This document shows positions 54,389 to 63,889 of a stretch of DNA of 64,000 nt, piece by piece (positions within the stretch are counted from its first letter, which is position 1; each line of letters opens with the position of its first letter). The notes under the pieces are model-generated. The model worked only from the letters and a program-made list of their open reading frames with translations, had not been told where the DNA came from and ran no database searches. The position numbers and the translations under genes are program-made. Where the stretch lies: the NCBI RefSeq assembly GCF_001879205.1, contig NZ_MLFK01000009.1:372001-436000 (forward strand). The letters run 5' to 3'. The DNA comes from Flavobacterium johnsoniae. Its GTDB lineage: Bacteria; Bacteroidota; Bacteroidia; Flavobacteriales; Flavobacteriaceae.

Positions 54389-55009
54389 ATGGCTGAGTTC
54401 ATAAAAATATATCCGGATAAACCTAGTGAAGCGGCAATTGCAAAGGTTGTAAAAGTGCTTCAGAATGGTGGTTTGGTAATTTATCCAACAGATACCGTTT
54501 ATGGTTTAGGTTGTGATATTACCAATTCGAGAGCTTTAGAGAAAATTGCAAAAATAAAAGGGGTAAAATTAGAGAAAGCAAACTTTTCGTTTATCTGTCA
54601 TGATTTGAGTAATTTATCAGATTATGTGCGCCAAATTGATACTTCGACTTTCAAAATATTAAAGAGAGCTTTACCTGGGCCTTACACTTTTATTTTGCCG
54701 GGAAATAACAATTTACCCAAAGAGTTTAAAAAGAAAACTACGGTAGGTATTCGTGTCCCTGATAATAATATTGTTTTAGAAATTGTTCGCCAGCTTGGAA
54801 ATCCGATAGTTTCGACTTCGATTCGAGATGAAGATGATGTAATAGAATATACTACAGATCCGGAATTAATTTTTGAGAAATGGCAGAATCTGGTTGATAT
54901 GGTAATTGACGGCGGTTATGGGGATAACGTTGGTTCGACGATAATTGATTTATCTGAACATGAGCCAATTGTGGTAAGAGAAGGGAAAGGCGATATTGAT
55001 ATTTTGTAA
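54389..55009 (+). CDS. L-threonylcarbamoyladenylate synthase (Sua5/YrdC/YciO family)
   Basis: A 206-aa protein with the core TDTVYGLGCDITN, RALPGPYTFILPG, TVGIRVPDN and PIVSTSIRDEDD. It makes the threonylcarbamoyl donor for t6A37 in tRNA, or belongs to the related YciO group; the family is certain. The upstream 76 bases contain a direct repeat (AAAACTTGAAACA twice). Confidence 0.92.
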   Translation: MAEFIKIYPDKPSEAAIAKVVKVLQNGGLVIYPTDTVYGLGCDITNSRALEKIAKIKGVKLEKANFSFICHDLSNLSDYVRQIDTSTFKILKRALPGPYTFILPGNNNLPKEFKKKTTVGIRVPDNNIVLEIVRQLGNPIVSTSIRDEDDVIEYTTDPELIFEKWQNLVDMVIDGGYGDNVGSTIIDLSEHEPIVVREGKGDIDIL

Positions 55010-55142
55010 ATAAATACTTAAATCGTATAAAAGTTAAAAAAATATAACTAACTTTAGTATAGTTAAAATTTAGTTAGTTAATTAAAAATAATGCTATTCT
55101 TGATTTATATTTAATTGGTTATTAAAAAAATTAAGGATACAT

Positions 55143-55168
55143 AAAAGCAGGTCAATTGACCTGCTTTT
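55143..55168. terminator. Bidirectional rho-independent terminator
   Basis: A perfect 11-bp stem (AAAAGCAGGTC, loop AATT, GACCTGCTTTT) with A and T runs on both sides, between the convergent Sua5-type and OmpA genes. Confidence 0.9.
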
Positions 55169-55196
55169 TCTGTATAATCTGGTATGTTACTACAAA

Positions 55197-56030
55197 TTAT
55201 TTAGCCTGTTTTTTCATTTCTTTCTCGATCATATCGTAGAATTGATCAATTTTAGGCATAACAACGATACGAGTTCTTCTGTTACGAGCTTTGTTTTCTG
55301 GAGTATCATTAGCTACTAATGGTACATAAGAACTTCTACCTGCAGCAATTAATTTAGCTGGGTTAACACCAAGGTCGTTAGTTAATACACGAACAATAGA
55401 TGTAGAACGTTTAACACTTAAATCCCAGTTGTCTAAAATAATTCCATTGCTTTTGTATGGTACATTATCAGTGTGACCTTCAACCATACATTCAAAATCA
55501 GGTTTGTCGTTTACTACTTTTGCAACTTTAGCAAGAACACCTTTTGCCGCATCAGTTACGTCGTAGCTTCCGCTTTTAAATAACAATTTATCAGCGATAG
55601 AGATAAATACAACTCCTTTTTCAACATTGATTTCGATATCTGGATCGTTGATTCCAACTGCACCTTTTAAACTTGTAACCAATGCTAAAGTTACACTGTC
55701 TTTTTTAGTAAGAGCATCTTGAAGTCTAGAGATTTTTAAATCTTTCTCTTTTAAGCTTTCCAAAGATTTTTCAAGGTTTTCAGCACCTTTAGTAGTTAAA
55801 ACTGTTAAATCTTTAGAGCTGTTAATTAAGTCTTGATTATGTTGTTTATAGCTTTCAGCTGTTGCTGCTAATCCTGCTTTTTCTTCTAGACAAGAATTTA
55901 ATTTAACTGTACAAGAGTTTAATAAATCTTGGGTCTCTTTTTGCTTAGCTTCTAGCGCTGCGTATTCCTTTTTCGATACACACGAAGTTAGGGCCATTAA
56001 TACTGATAGTGCGATAACTATTTTTCTCAT
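55197..56030 (-). CDS. OmpA family lipoprotein
   Basis: A 277-aa protein with a lipobox (LMALTSC, Cys17), a long coiled coil (about 25-120) and a C-terminal OmpA-like domain that binds peptidoglycan (MVEGHTDNVPY, RSTSIVRVLTNDLGVNP, NRRTRIVVMPK). It links the outer membrane to the cell wall. A minus-strand TAAATTTG box (56060-56067) lies about 30 bases before the start. Confidence 0.93.
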   Translation of the reverse strand: MRKIVIALSVLMALTSCVSKKEYAALEAKQKETQDLLNSCTVKLNSCLEEKAGLAATAESYKQHNQDLINSSKDLTVLTTKGAENLEKSLESLKEKDLKISRLQDALTKKDSVTLALVTSLKGAVGINDPDIEINVEKGVVFISIADKLLFKSGSYDVTDAAKGVLAKVAKVVNDKPDFECMVEGHTDNVPYKSNGIILDNWDLSVKRSTSIVRVLTNDLGVNPAKLIAAGRSSYVPLVANDTPENKARNRRTRIVVMPKIDQFYDMIEKEMKKQAK

Positions 56031-56064
56031 AGGTATTATATTTAATTAAACGTTGATTACAAAT

Positions 56065-57084
56065 TTAGTTTTTAATATTTTGATTACTGTTAAAGATTTC
56101 TTTAAAAACCCGTAATTTCTTTATGTAATACAAGAAAACGATACTTTTTACAGTATAGTATTGCTGTATTTGAAAATCTTTTCGCTCTTTAAGATACTTT
56201 AAAGATATGCAATAAAAAGAAAAATGTGCCTTTAAAATGGCAAAAGTATGTTGAAACTTGCCCTGTGTAAGAAAGCGTACACCTGCAATGCCGTCTAAAA
56301 CCATCCGGAAGAAAATCACAAAAAACAGCCCTTTTTTTGGCAGATTTTTGACCAGCATCAATAATGAATTCCTAAAGTTTAGATAAGTTTTTTTTGGGTT
56401 TCCCTGCTGTAATGTAGCGCCACCAACATGATAAACAACAGATTCTGAGTTATATTTTATAATATGTCCTTCATTTGCGGCACGCCAGCATAAATCAATC
56501 TCTTCCTGGTGGGCAAAAAAGGTTTCATCAAAGCCGCCTAATTCATCATAAACCTCTTTTCTAATAAAGAAACAGGCGCCCGAAGCCCAAAATAATTCGC
56601 AATTGTCATTGTATTGGCCATTGTCTTTTTCAACAGTGTCAAAAATTCGGCCTCTGCAATAAGGGAATCCGTATTTATCAATAAATCCACCGGCTGCTCC
56701 GGCATATTCAAAATATTCTTTGTTTTTAAAATCCAGAATTTTAGGCTGAACAATAGCTGTTTGTTTTTCTTTTTCAAAAGTTTCAAGAATTGGTTTAAGC
56801 CAATTTTCGGTTACTTCGATATCTGAATTAACTAATGCGTAAATTTCAGCATCTATATGTTTTAAGGCATCATTGTAGCCTTTTGCAAAGCCATAATTGC
56901 CTGTGTTTTTTACAATCTTAACGATAGGGAAATTTTCTTTAACAAATTCAACAGAATTATCTGTAGAATCATTATCAGCGACATAAATTGCTGCACCTTC
57001 TGAAAATTGAATAACAGAAGGTAAAAACTGCTCAAGCAATTTTACTCCGTTCCAATTTAAAATTACAACTGCTATTTTATCCAA
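56065..57084 (-). CDS. Glycosyltransferase family 2
   Basis: A 339-aa GT-A fold enzyme. Seen: VVILNWNGVKLLEQFLPSV, ADNDSTDNSVEFV, the metal-binding NSDIEV and the acceptor part WASGACFFIRKEVYDEL and ETFFAHQEEIDLCWRA. A hydrophobic helix near 240 (GLFFVIFFRMVLDGI) may place it at the membrane. It probably adds sugars to a surface glycan. The HsdR_N-like gene ends 20 bases upstream. Confidence 0.93.
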   Translation of the reverse strand: MDKIAVVILNWNGVKLLEQFLPSVIQFSEGAAIYVADNDSTDNSVEFVKENFPIVKIVKNTGNYGFAKGYNDALKHIDAEIYALVNSDIEVTENWLKPILETFEKEKQTAIVQPKILDFKNKEYFEYAGAAGGFIDKYGFPYCRGRIFDTVEKDNGQYNDNCELFWASGACFFIRKEVYDELGGFDETFFAHQEEIDLCWRAANEGHIIKYNSESVVYHVGGATLQQGNPKKTYLNFRNSLLMLVKNLPKKGLFFVIFFRMVLDGIAGVRFLTQGKFQHTFAILKAHFSFYCISLKYLKERKDFQIQQYYTVKSIVFLYYIKKLRVFKEIFNSNQNIKN

Positions 57085-57104
57085 AAGTATTTAATTATTT
57101 ATTT

Positions 57105-57557
57105 TTAATGGTTTTCTTTATAATCAGGCAGGTTTCTTAAAAACTCATATCTTTCGTTTTCAAAATCCATCTGACAATAAAAGTGGCTTAGTCCGTTTGT
57201 GACATTCAAAAACCGTGCCTGCATTGTCATATTATAACGGGCAATTTGATCAAAAGTTGCCTGTGATATTTTAACTTCCGGCGCTTTGCACTCTACTAAT
57301 ATATGTATAGAACCATCTGAATTGAATACCACTACATCATATCTTTTTCTTAATCCGTTGACTGTTAAAACTTTCTCTACATTGATGAGGGATTTGGGAT
57401 ATTTTTTTTCATGAATTAAATAATGAACAACATGCTGACGAACCCATTCTTCGGGAGTAAGAATGATAAATTTTTTCCTGATTTCATCAAAAATAGACAC
57501 TTTATTTTCGCTATTTTTGAATCGGAAAGTATAAGTAGGGAAATTAAGCTTTAACAT
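57105..57557 (-). CDS. Lone HsdR N-terminal-like nuclease domain protein
   Basis: A 150-aa protein with the PD-(D/E)xK-like fold: RKRYDVVVFNSDGSIHILVE followed by CKAPEVKIS gives the D...ExK pattern (about D76 and E-C-K near 90). Such lone proteins are widespread in Bacteroidota beside holA, not part of a restriction system. Function unknown. Confidence 0.88.
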   Translation of the reverse strand: MLKLNFPTYTFRFKNSENKVSIFDEIRKKFIILTPEEWVRQHVVHYLIHEKKYPKSLINVEKVLTVNGLRKRYDVVVFNSDGSIHILVECKAPEVKISQATFDQIARYNMTMQARFLNVTNGLSHFYCQMDFENERYEFLRNLPDYKENH

Positions 57558-57658
57558 AAAGCAAATATAATTTGAAAATTAGTCAATTTGAAAATTAGTT
57601 AATTATTTATTTAGAGATTAAACTGAACACTGATACTGAACACTGAAAACTAGAATTA

Positions 57659-58663
57659 ATGGACGAAGTTGTAAAAATTGTTAACGATATCAAGGCAGGA
57701 AATATAATGCCAATCTATTTTTTAATGGGTGAAGAACCTTATTATATAGATAAGCTGTCTGAATATATAGAACAAAATGTACTGGCTGAAGAAGAAAAAG
57801 GATTTAATCAAACGGTTTTATACGGAAGAGATGTTTCTGTAGAAGATATAGTTTCTACGGCCAAGCGCTATCCTATGATGGCTGAACGTCAGGTTGTTAT
57901 AGTTAAAGAAGCACAGGATTTGTCCAGAACAATTGATAAAATTGAATCGTATGTAAATAATCCGATGGAAACAACTGTTTTGGTTTTTTGCTATAAATAT
58001 AAAACGCTGGACAAACGTAAAAAAGTAACCAAACTTTTGGCGCAAAAAGGAGTTGTTTACGAAAGTAAAAAATTATACGAAAATCAGGTCGGCGACTGGA
58101 TAAAACGTGTTTTAGCAGGAAAAAAATATACCATCGACCCAAAAGCAAACGCAATGCTGGTAGAATTTTTGGGTACAGATTTGAGTAAAATCAATAATGA
58201 ACTCGAAAAACTGCAGATTATACTGCCTCAGGGAACAATGATTACTCCCCAGCATATCGAGGAAAACATTGGGTTTAGTAAAGATTATAATGTATTCGAA
58301 CTTCGAAAAGCAATTGGAGAACGAAACCAGCTTAAGGCTTATAAAATTGCAGAAAACTTCGCGCATAATCCAAAGGAATATCCACTTGTAATGACAACCG
58401 GATTAGTCTTTGGTTTTTTTGTGCAGCTACTAAAATATCACGGACTTAAAGATAAAAACCCAAAAAACGTGGCTGCAGCAATTGGTGTAAATCCTTATTT
58501 TTTAAAAGAGTACGACTTGGCCGTAAAGAATTACCCAATGCGAAAAGTTAGTCAGATCGTGGGCGCTTTACGTGATATTGATGTTAAAAGTAAAGGGGTT
58601 GGAGCCAATGCTTTACCGCAGTCGGATTTACTAAAAGAAATGCTTTATAAAATATTTAATTAA
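57659..58663 (+). CDS. holA: DNA polymerase III subunit delta
   Basis: A 334-aa clamp-loader subunit of usual length. It has the N-terminal part PIYFLMGEEPYYIDKLSEYI, the AAA+-like fold without a Walker ATPase, and the C-terminal collar helices (LPQSDLLKEMLYKIF). It opens the sliding clamp with gamma and delta-prime. The divergent gene is only 101 bases away, with a repeated TTTGAAAATTAGT. Confidence 0.93.
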   Translation: MDEVVKIVNDIKAGNIMPIYFLMGEEPYYIDKLSEYIEQNVLAEEEKGFNQTVLYGRDVSVEDIVSTAKRYPMMAERQVVIVKEAQDLSRTIDKIESYVNNPMETTVLVFCYKYKTLDKRKKVTKLLAQKGVVYESKKLYENQVGDWIKRVLAGKKYTIDPKANAMLVEFLGTDLSKINNELEKLQIILPQGTMITPQHIEENIGFSKDYNVFELRKAIGERNQLKAYKIAENFAHNPKEYPLVMTTGLVFGFFVQLLKYHGLKDKNPKNVAAAIGVNPYFLKEYDLAVKNYPMRKVSQIVGALRDIDVKSKGVGANALPQSDLLKEMLYKIFN

Positions 58664-58730
58664 GCCGTGAAAATTCACGATATTTGCCTCTCTAAAAAAT
58701 TTACTACTTAAAAATAATAATTACACAATT

Positions 58731-58913
58731 ATGGGAATGAATAAAAATACCGTTTTAGGATGGGCTACTTTTATAATGGTACTTATGGGATTGTTGCTTA
58801 TAGGTCTTGGTGCTTTTAGATACAGAGATGTTTCTGGCTGGGGATTTGCGGCAGCAGGTGTTGGCTTTTTTGCTAATGCCTGGGTTTTTAATGCTTTAAA
58901 AGGTAGGGTTTGA
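58731..58913 (+). CDS. CAL67264 family small membrane protein
   Basis: A 60-aa protein with two helices (WATFIMVLMGLLLIGLGAF, GFAAAGVGFFANAWVF) and the short linker YRDVSGWG. It matches the CAL67264 family found in Flavobacteriia, of unknown function. It lies 67 bases after holA and 78 bases before ettA. Confidence 0.88.
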   Translation: MGMNKNTVLGWATFIMVLMGLLLIGLGAFRYRDVSGWGFAAAGVGFFANAWVFNALKGRV

Positions 58914-58991
58914 TAAAAAGACGGCAATGGTAAAAATCAATTGCAAAATAGTTACTAGAAGAATAATTAAAATTAAAAATAATAACATAAT

Positions 58992-60683
58992 ATGTCAGAC
59001 GATAAGAAAGTAATTTTCTCAATGCAGAAATTGAGTAAAACCTATCAGGGAGCAGACAAACCAGTACTTAAAAATATTTATTTGAGCTTTTTTTACGGAG
59101 CTAAAATTGGTATTTTGGGTCTTAATGGTTCTGGAAAATCTTCACTTTTAAAAATTATTGCAGGAGTTGATAAAAACTACCAGGGTGATGTTGTTTTTCA
59201 ACCAGGTTATACTGTAGGTTATTTAGAGCAGGAACCAATTTTGGATGATTCTAAAACTGTAATCGAAATTGTTCGTGAAGGAGCTGCAGAAACTATGGCG
59301 GTTTTAGAAGAATACAACCAAATTAATGATTTATTTGGTCTTGAGGAGAACTACTCAGATCCAGATAAAATGGATAAATTGATGGACCGTCAGGCGGCTT
59401 TGCAAGATAAAATTGATGCTCTTGGCGCTTGGGAAATAGATACTAAATTAGAAATTGCAATGGACGCTTTGCGTACGCCTGAAGGTGATACGCCTATCAA
59501 AAACCTTTCTGGAGGTGAGCGTCGTCGTGTAGCTTTATGTCGTTTGTTATTGCAGCAACCAGATGTATTACTTCTGGATGAGCCTACCAACCACCTTGAT
59601 GCTGAATCTGTACTTTGGTTAGAGCAGCACTTAGCGCAATATTCAGGAACTGTTATTGCGGTAACGCACGATAGATATTTCCTTGATAATGTGGCTGGTT
59701 GGATTTTAGAGCTGGATAGAGGAGAAGGTATTCCATGGAAAGGAAACTATTCTTCTTGGTTAGACCAAAAATCAAACCGTATGGCGCAGGAAGAAAAAGT
59801 TGCTTCTAAACGCAGAAAAACTTTAGAACGTGAGTTAGAATGGGTTCGCCAAGGTGCAAAAGGACGCCAGACAAAACAAAAAGCACGTTTACAGAATTAC
59901 GACAAATTATTAAATGAAGACCAAAAACAATTGGACGAAAATCTGGAAATCTATATTCCGAATGGTCCGCGTTTAGGTACAAATGTTATCGAAGCAAAAA
60001 ATGTTGCCAAAGCTTTTGGTGATAAATTATTATACGATAATCTGAATTTTACTTTGCCACAAGCAGGTATTGTTGGAATTATCGGGCCAAACGGTGCTGG
60101 TAAATCGACTATTTTCAAAATGATTATGGGAGAACAGGCTACAGACAGTGGAGAATTTTCTGTTGGAGAAACAGTTAAAATTGCTTACGTAGATCAGTCT
60201 CACTCTAATATTGATCCGAATAAATCGATCTGGGAAAACTTTGCCGACGGTCAGGAATTAATTATGATGGGCGGAAAACAAGTGAACTCAAGAGCTTACT
60301 TATCTCGTTTCAATTTTGGCGGTGGAGAACAAAACAAAAAAGTTTCGATGTTGTCTGGTGGAGAACGTAACCGTTTACACTTAGCAATGACATTGAAAGA
60401 AGAAGGAAACGTACTTTTACTGGATGAGCCAACGAATGACTTAGACGTAAATACGCTTCGTGCATTAGAAGAAGGTTTAGAGAATTTTGCAGGTTGTGCC
60501 GTAATTATTTCGCACGACAGATGGTTCTTAGATAGAATCTGTACGCACATTTTGGCTTTTGAAGGAGATTCTGAAGTTTATTTCTTCGAAGGAAGTTTCT
60601 CTGATTATGAAGAAAACAAAAAGAAACGTTTAGGTGGTGATTTAACTCCAAAACGTTTGAAATACAGAAAATTAATTAGATAA
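58992..60683 (+). CDS. ettA: Energy-dependent translational throttle protein EttA
   Basis: A 563-aa ABC-F protein with two ATPase halves (Walker A GLNGSGKS and GPNGAGKS; signatures LSGGERRRVAL and LSGGERNRLHL; Walker B DEPTNHLD and DEPTNDLD) and the arm insert in the first half. It binds the ribosomal E site and controls the first step of elongation by ATP state. A strong terminator follows. Confidence 0.95.
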   Translation: MSDDKKVIFSMQKLSKTYQGADKPVLKNIYLSFFYGAKIGILGLNGSGKSSLLKIIAGVDKNYQGDVVFQPGYTVGYLEQEPILDDSKTVIEIVREGAAETMAVLEEYNQINDLFGLEENYSDPDKMDKLMDRQAALQDKIDALGAWEIDTKLEIAMDALRTPEGDTPIKNLSGGERRRVALCRLLLQQPDVLLLDEPTNHLDAESVLWLEQHLAQYSGTVIAVTHDRYFLDNVAGWILELDRGEGIPWKGNYSSWLDQKSNRMAQEEKVASKRRKTLERELEWVRQGAKGRQTKQKARLQNYDKLLNEDQKQLDENLEIYIPNGPRLGTNVIEAKNVAKAFGDKLLYDNLNFTLPQAGIVGIIGPNGAGKSTIFKMIMGEQATDSGEFSVGETVKIAYVDQSHSNIDPNKSIWENFADGQELIMMGGKQVNSRAYLSRFNFGGGEQNKKVSMLSGGERNRLHLAMTLKEEGNVLLLDEPTNDLDVNTLRALEEGLENFAGCAVIISHDRWFLDRICTHILAFEGDSEVYFFEGSFSDYEENKKKRLGGDLTPKRLKYRKLIR

Positions 60684-60707
60684 TAAGTTCTAATAAATTT
60701 CAAATTA

Positions 60708-60755
60708 AAAATCCCAAATTCCAAATCGTGATGATTTAGAATTTGGGATTTTTTT
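60708..60755 (+). terminator. Terminator of ettA
   Basis: A perfect 14-bp stem (arms 60708-60721 and 60739-60752) ends in seven T residues, 25 bases after the ettA stop. Confidence 0.92.
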
Positions 60756-60774
60756 GTTATTCTTATTCTATGCC

Positions 60775-60878
60775 AGACTGAGCGAAGTCGAAGTCCCGCA
60801 AAGTAATAATATAGGAAATTAACACAAAGAGTATATCGATTGTCGATATACGCGCGTGACTTCAACTTCGCTCAGTCT
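60775..60878. repeat. Long nested palindrome with flavobacterial repeat arms
   Basis: Arms 60775-60795 and 60858-60878 match over 21 bases with one mismatch (ACTGAGCGAAGT type). An inner perfect hairpin GTATATCGA / TCGATATAC is at 60831-60851. It lies between convergent genes, after the ettA terminator. Confidence 0.7.
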
Positions 60879-60901
60879 GACAAAAAATATAAAATTTATT
60901 T

Positions 60902-61315
60902 TCACAAAAACTTCGCTTTCAATTCCGGAGTAGGAATCATGCAGCTTTCTTTTTTGCCATACCAATTGTATCTGTTTTTGGCAATGTAATCGTAAATATA
61001 ATTTCTAAGTTTCTCAGGAAAAATTTTAAAAACAGACATGAAACTATAAATTCCTCCAAGTTCTTCTGCAATTTCAATAACTGCTGAAGATTTATAATAA
61101 TAAGCAACACCAGGGTTATACAAAATAATACTGTCGATTTTTGTTTGGTCAACACCAATATAATTACAGATTTCTTTTCCCAATTCTGATTGCAGAGCCA
61201 CAAAACGAAAAACATCTTTTTTATCATGTTTAATGATAAACTGAACTGCGCCATTACATAAATTACAAACGCCGTCGAAGAGGATTATTTTTTTATTTTT
61301 TGGAAGATTTTGCAT
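60902..61315 (-). CDS. DCC family thiol-disulfide oxidoreductase-like protein
   Basis: A 137-aa protein with LFDGVCNLCNGAVQFII, the DGxCxxC motif of DUF393/DCC proteins, and RNRYNWYGKKESC at the end. Its redox partner is unknown. It is a lone gene on the minus strand with palindromes on both sides. Confidence 0.9.
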   Translation of the reverse strand: MQNLPKNKKIILFDGVCNLCNGAVQFIIKHDKKDVFRFVALQSELGKEICNYIGVDQTKIDSIILYNPGVAYYYKSSAVIEIAEELGGIYSFMSVFKIFPEKLRNYIYDYIAKNRYNWYGKKESCMIPTPELKAKFL

Positions 61316-61723
61316 TTTGGAAAAAGTTTCAAATTTAAGGTTTCAAGTTTTAAGCTTTGTCAAAGTTTTGAACTTTGATAAAGCTGTAACATCTAGTTTG
61401 TCATTCCGAGGAACGAGGAATCTCCGCGATAAAATTCTACAAAGATTAGAAAAACTTTGCGGAGCTACTTTCGGAGATTCCTCGTTCCTCGGAATGACAA
61501 AAATGAGGATAATTAATGTTATAAAAATAATTTATAAGAATGTAAAAATCAATAATTTTTACAAATCAAAAACAGCTTTCATAAATTATTTTTAAGCTAT
61601 TTTTATAAAATTTCGATCTTCGTAATTCACTTTCAGAAAACACTTGATTAAATCGCCTTATTTTGATTTTTGACCAATTTCCGTGTTTTTTAAGACCGAA
61701 AACTGCTATTGAAAACCAAATAC
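61316..61723. other. 408-bp spacer with two hairpins
   Basis: It holds a 15-bp stem with one mismatch and a 3-base loop (61353-61385) and the perfect 27-bp palindrome at 61400-61498. The rest (61500-61723) is AT-rich with no gene seen. Confidence 0.5.
61400..61498. repeat. Perfect 27-bp inverted repeat (REP-like)
   Basis: Arms 61400-61426 and 61472-61498 match without error; each starts or ends with GTCATTCCGAGG / CCTCGGAATGAC. The 45-base centre has further weak pairing. The arms are a repeat type seen between genes in many Bacteroidota. Confidence 0.8.
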
Positions 61724-63889
61724 TTACTTCTTTCCTGCTTCAACTAATTCCAATTCATCTAAACTCACCTTCGATGTAAAGATTCCGTAATTTACGGTCG
61801 CTTTATTTTTTTCGATCGAGTCGATACTTCCCACAGATCTTCCGTCTAACATTCTCACGCGGTCACCAACTTTTAAAATTGGTTTTGGTTTTTCGATAAC
61901 TGGTTTTAATTTCTTTTCTTTTTTCTCTTTACGTATTTCTTCAACTTGAACTGTCACTTCAGCAATAACTTCTTTTTTCTTTTCAATTATCGCTTTGGTT
62001 TCTTTTGGAGTTGCCTTTTTGCGTTTTGAATTTTCGATCTCAACTATTTTCAAAAATTCACCAATCAGTTCTTTTTTGTTTTTGTTGTTGAAATATTTCT
62101 CAGCAATATCTTCAATTTTTTGTCCAATGTAAATCGTCTTCTGATTACTGTCGTACAATTCCTGATAGCTTTCCAGTTTTTGTTTGATTTTTACATTGAT
62201 GTTTTCCATCTTTTTGCTTTCCTCACGCGCACGGGTTTCTTCTTCTTTTAAATTCAAAGAAGTTTTTTCGAGCTTCGATCTTTCTTTTTGAAGCGTAGCA
62301 ATAGTTTTATCAAAACGAACTTTGCCCACTTCGATTTTCTTTTTCGCACGATTAATTAATCCAAACGGAATACCATTTTTTTGTGCTACTTCAAACGTAA
62401 ACGAACTTCCGGCTTGTCCCAGAGCCAGTCTGTACATCGGTTCTAACGACTTTTCGTCAAACATCATATTCGCATTTGTAGCAAAAGGCAATTCGTTTGC
62501 CAGAATTTTCAAATTTGAATAATGTGTAGTAATAATTCCGAATGCTTCACGATGGTAAAATTCTTCAAGGAAAATTTCAGCCAAAGCACCTCCCAATTCA
62601 GGATCAGAACCAGTACCAAATTCGTCTATTAAAAACATGGTTTTCTTGTTACATTTCTTCAAGAAGTAATTCATGTTTTTTAACCTGTAACTATATGTAC
62701 TAAGATGATTTTCAATAGATTGATTGTCTCCAATATCGGTTAAGATTCTGTCAAACAAGAAAGTTTCGCTTCGTTCATGAACCGGAATCAGCATTCCGGA
62801 TTGAAGCATTAATTGTAATAAACCAACGGTTTTTAACGAAATTGTTTTTCCTCCGGCGTTTGGCCCTGAAATTACAATAATTCGGTTTTCTTGTTTTAAT
62901 TCAATCGTCTGCGGATGCGTAACTTCGTTTTTTTGTTTGTTGTTCAAATACAAAATGGGATGATAAGCCTCTCTAAAAAACAATCTTCTTTCTTCTGTAA
63001 TTGTTGGTAAAATTCCATTGATACGATTTGCATATTTAGCTTTTCCGGCAACCACATCAATGTCACTTAAAAAATCCTGATATTCAATTAATAAAGGCAA
63101 AAATGGTCGAATTGCATTTGATAATTGTTTTAATATGCGGGTAATTTCTTCTTTTTCTTCGTATTCAAGATTTGCTAATTCTCTTGAATATTTTAAAGTA
63201 GCTTCAGGTTCGATGTAAGCGATGCTTCCGGTTTTAGAACTACCTAAAATAGAGCCTTTTACTTTTCGTCGGTACATAGCAAGAACAGCCAAAACACGTC
63301 GGTTTTGAACAAAACTTTCCTTGATATCATCTAAATATCCTAAACTATTGTATTGTGTAAGTGCCACGCCAAAACTCTGGTTTACTTTTCCGCGAACCAA
63401 ATTCATATTCTGACGAATACTCAAAAGGGCAGGTGAGGCGTTGTCTTTTATTTCGCCGTATTTATCTACAATTGCATCTATTAAGGTAACAATGTCTTTT
63501 GTATATTCGACACGTGATGCTCTAGCATTTAAATTTGGATAATAATCGTCAAATTTTTTAAGGAAGGTCAGCAATACATTTGTTGTAGAAGAAAGTGTTG
63601 CGATTTTTCTAAAACTGCCCACTTCCAGAAAACTGTCTTCGATTGCTAAAAACTTAATTTCGTGAGTTATAGCATCAAATCCGTGATTTGGAATTGCGTT
63701 ATTATTTTGAAAAGACGAAACATATTCTGATGTCTGCATTAAAGCCTGCATCAAAGTTTCTTTGTCTCTAAAAGGAGTTATGTTTAAAGCTTTTTCTTTT
63801 CCAATATCTGTATTACAGCCGGCCGAAATGGTTTCTAGCACTGTTGGAAATTGTAAGTCTTGTAATGTTTTTTCGGTAATACTAATCAT
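61724..63889 (-). CDS. mutS2: MutS2 family ATPase, without a visible Smr domain
   Basis: A 721-aa protein of the MutS2 group: N-terminal ISITEKTLQDLQFPTVLETI, clamp helices, ATPase with Walker A SGPNAGGKTISLKT (about 345), FLIDEFGTGSDPELGGALAE and a long coiled coil (about 520-620). The usual C-terminal Smr nuclease domain is not seen; the protein ends with a KOW-like segment (VGDRVRMLDGRSVGSID). It may act on stalled ribosomes or recombination intermediates. A minus-strand TATTTTTG (63914-63921) is 25 bases before the start. Confidence 0.92.
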   Translation of the reverse strand: MISITEKTLQDLQFPTVLETISAGCNTDIGKEKALNITPFRDKETLMQALMQTSEYVSSFQNNNAIPNHGFDAITHEIKFLAIEDSFLEVGSFRKIATLSSTTNVLLTFLKKFDDYYPNLNARASRVEYTKDIVTLIDAIVDKYGEIKDNASPALLSIRQNMNLVRGKVNQSFGVALTQYNSLGYLDDIKESFVQNRRVLAVLAMYRRKVKGSILGSSKTGSIAYIEPEATLKYSRELANLEYEEKEEITRILKQLSNAIRPFLPLLIEYQDFLSDIDVVAGKAKYANRINGILPTITEERRLFFREAYHPILYLNNKQKNEVTHPQTIELKQENRIIVISGPNAGGKTISLKTVGLLQLMLQSGMLIPVHERSETFLFDRILTDIGDNQSIENHLSTYSYRLKNMNYFLKKCNKKTMFLIDEFGTGSDPELGGALAEIFLEEFYHREAFGIITTHYSNLKILANELPFATNANMMFDEKSLEPMYRLALGQAGSSFTFEVAQKNGIPFGLINRAKKKIEVGKVRFDKTIATLQKERSKLEKTSLNLKEEETRAREESKKMENINVKIKQKLESYQELYDSNQKTIYIGQKIEDIAEKYFNNKNKKELIGEFLKIVEIENSKRKKATPKETKAIIEKKKEVIAEVTVQVEEIRKEKKEKKLKPVIEKPKPILKVGDRVRMLDGRSVGSIDSIEKNKATVNYGIFTSKVSLDELELVEAGKK

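Noticed and set aside
57105..57557. Remnant of a type I restriction enzyme
   Set aside because: The frame is complete, short and in a housekeeping context (glycosyltransferase, holA), as often seen for this lone domain in Bacteroidota.
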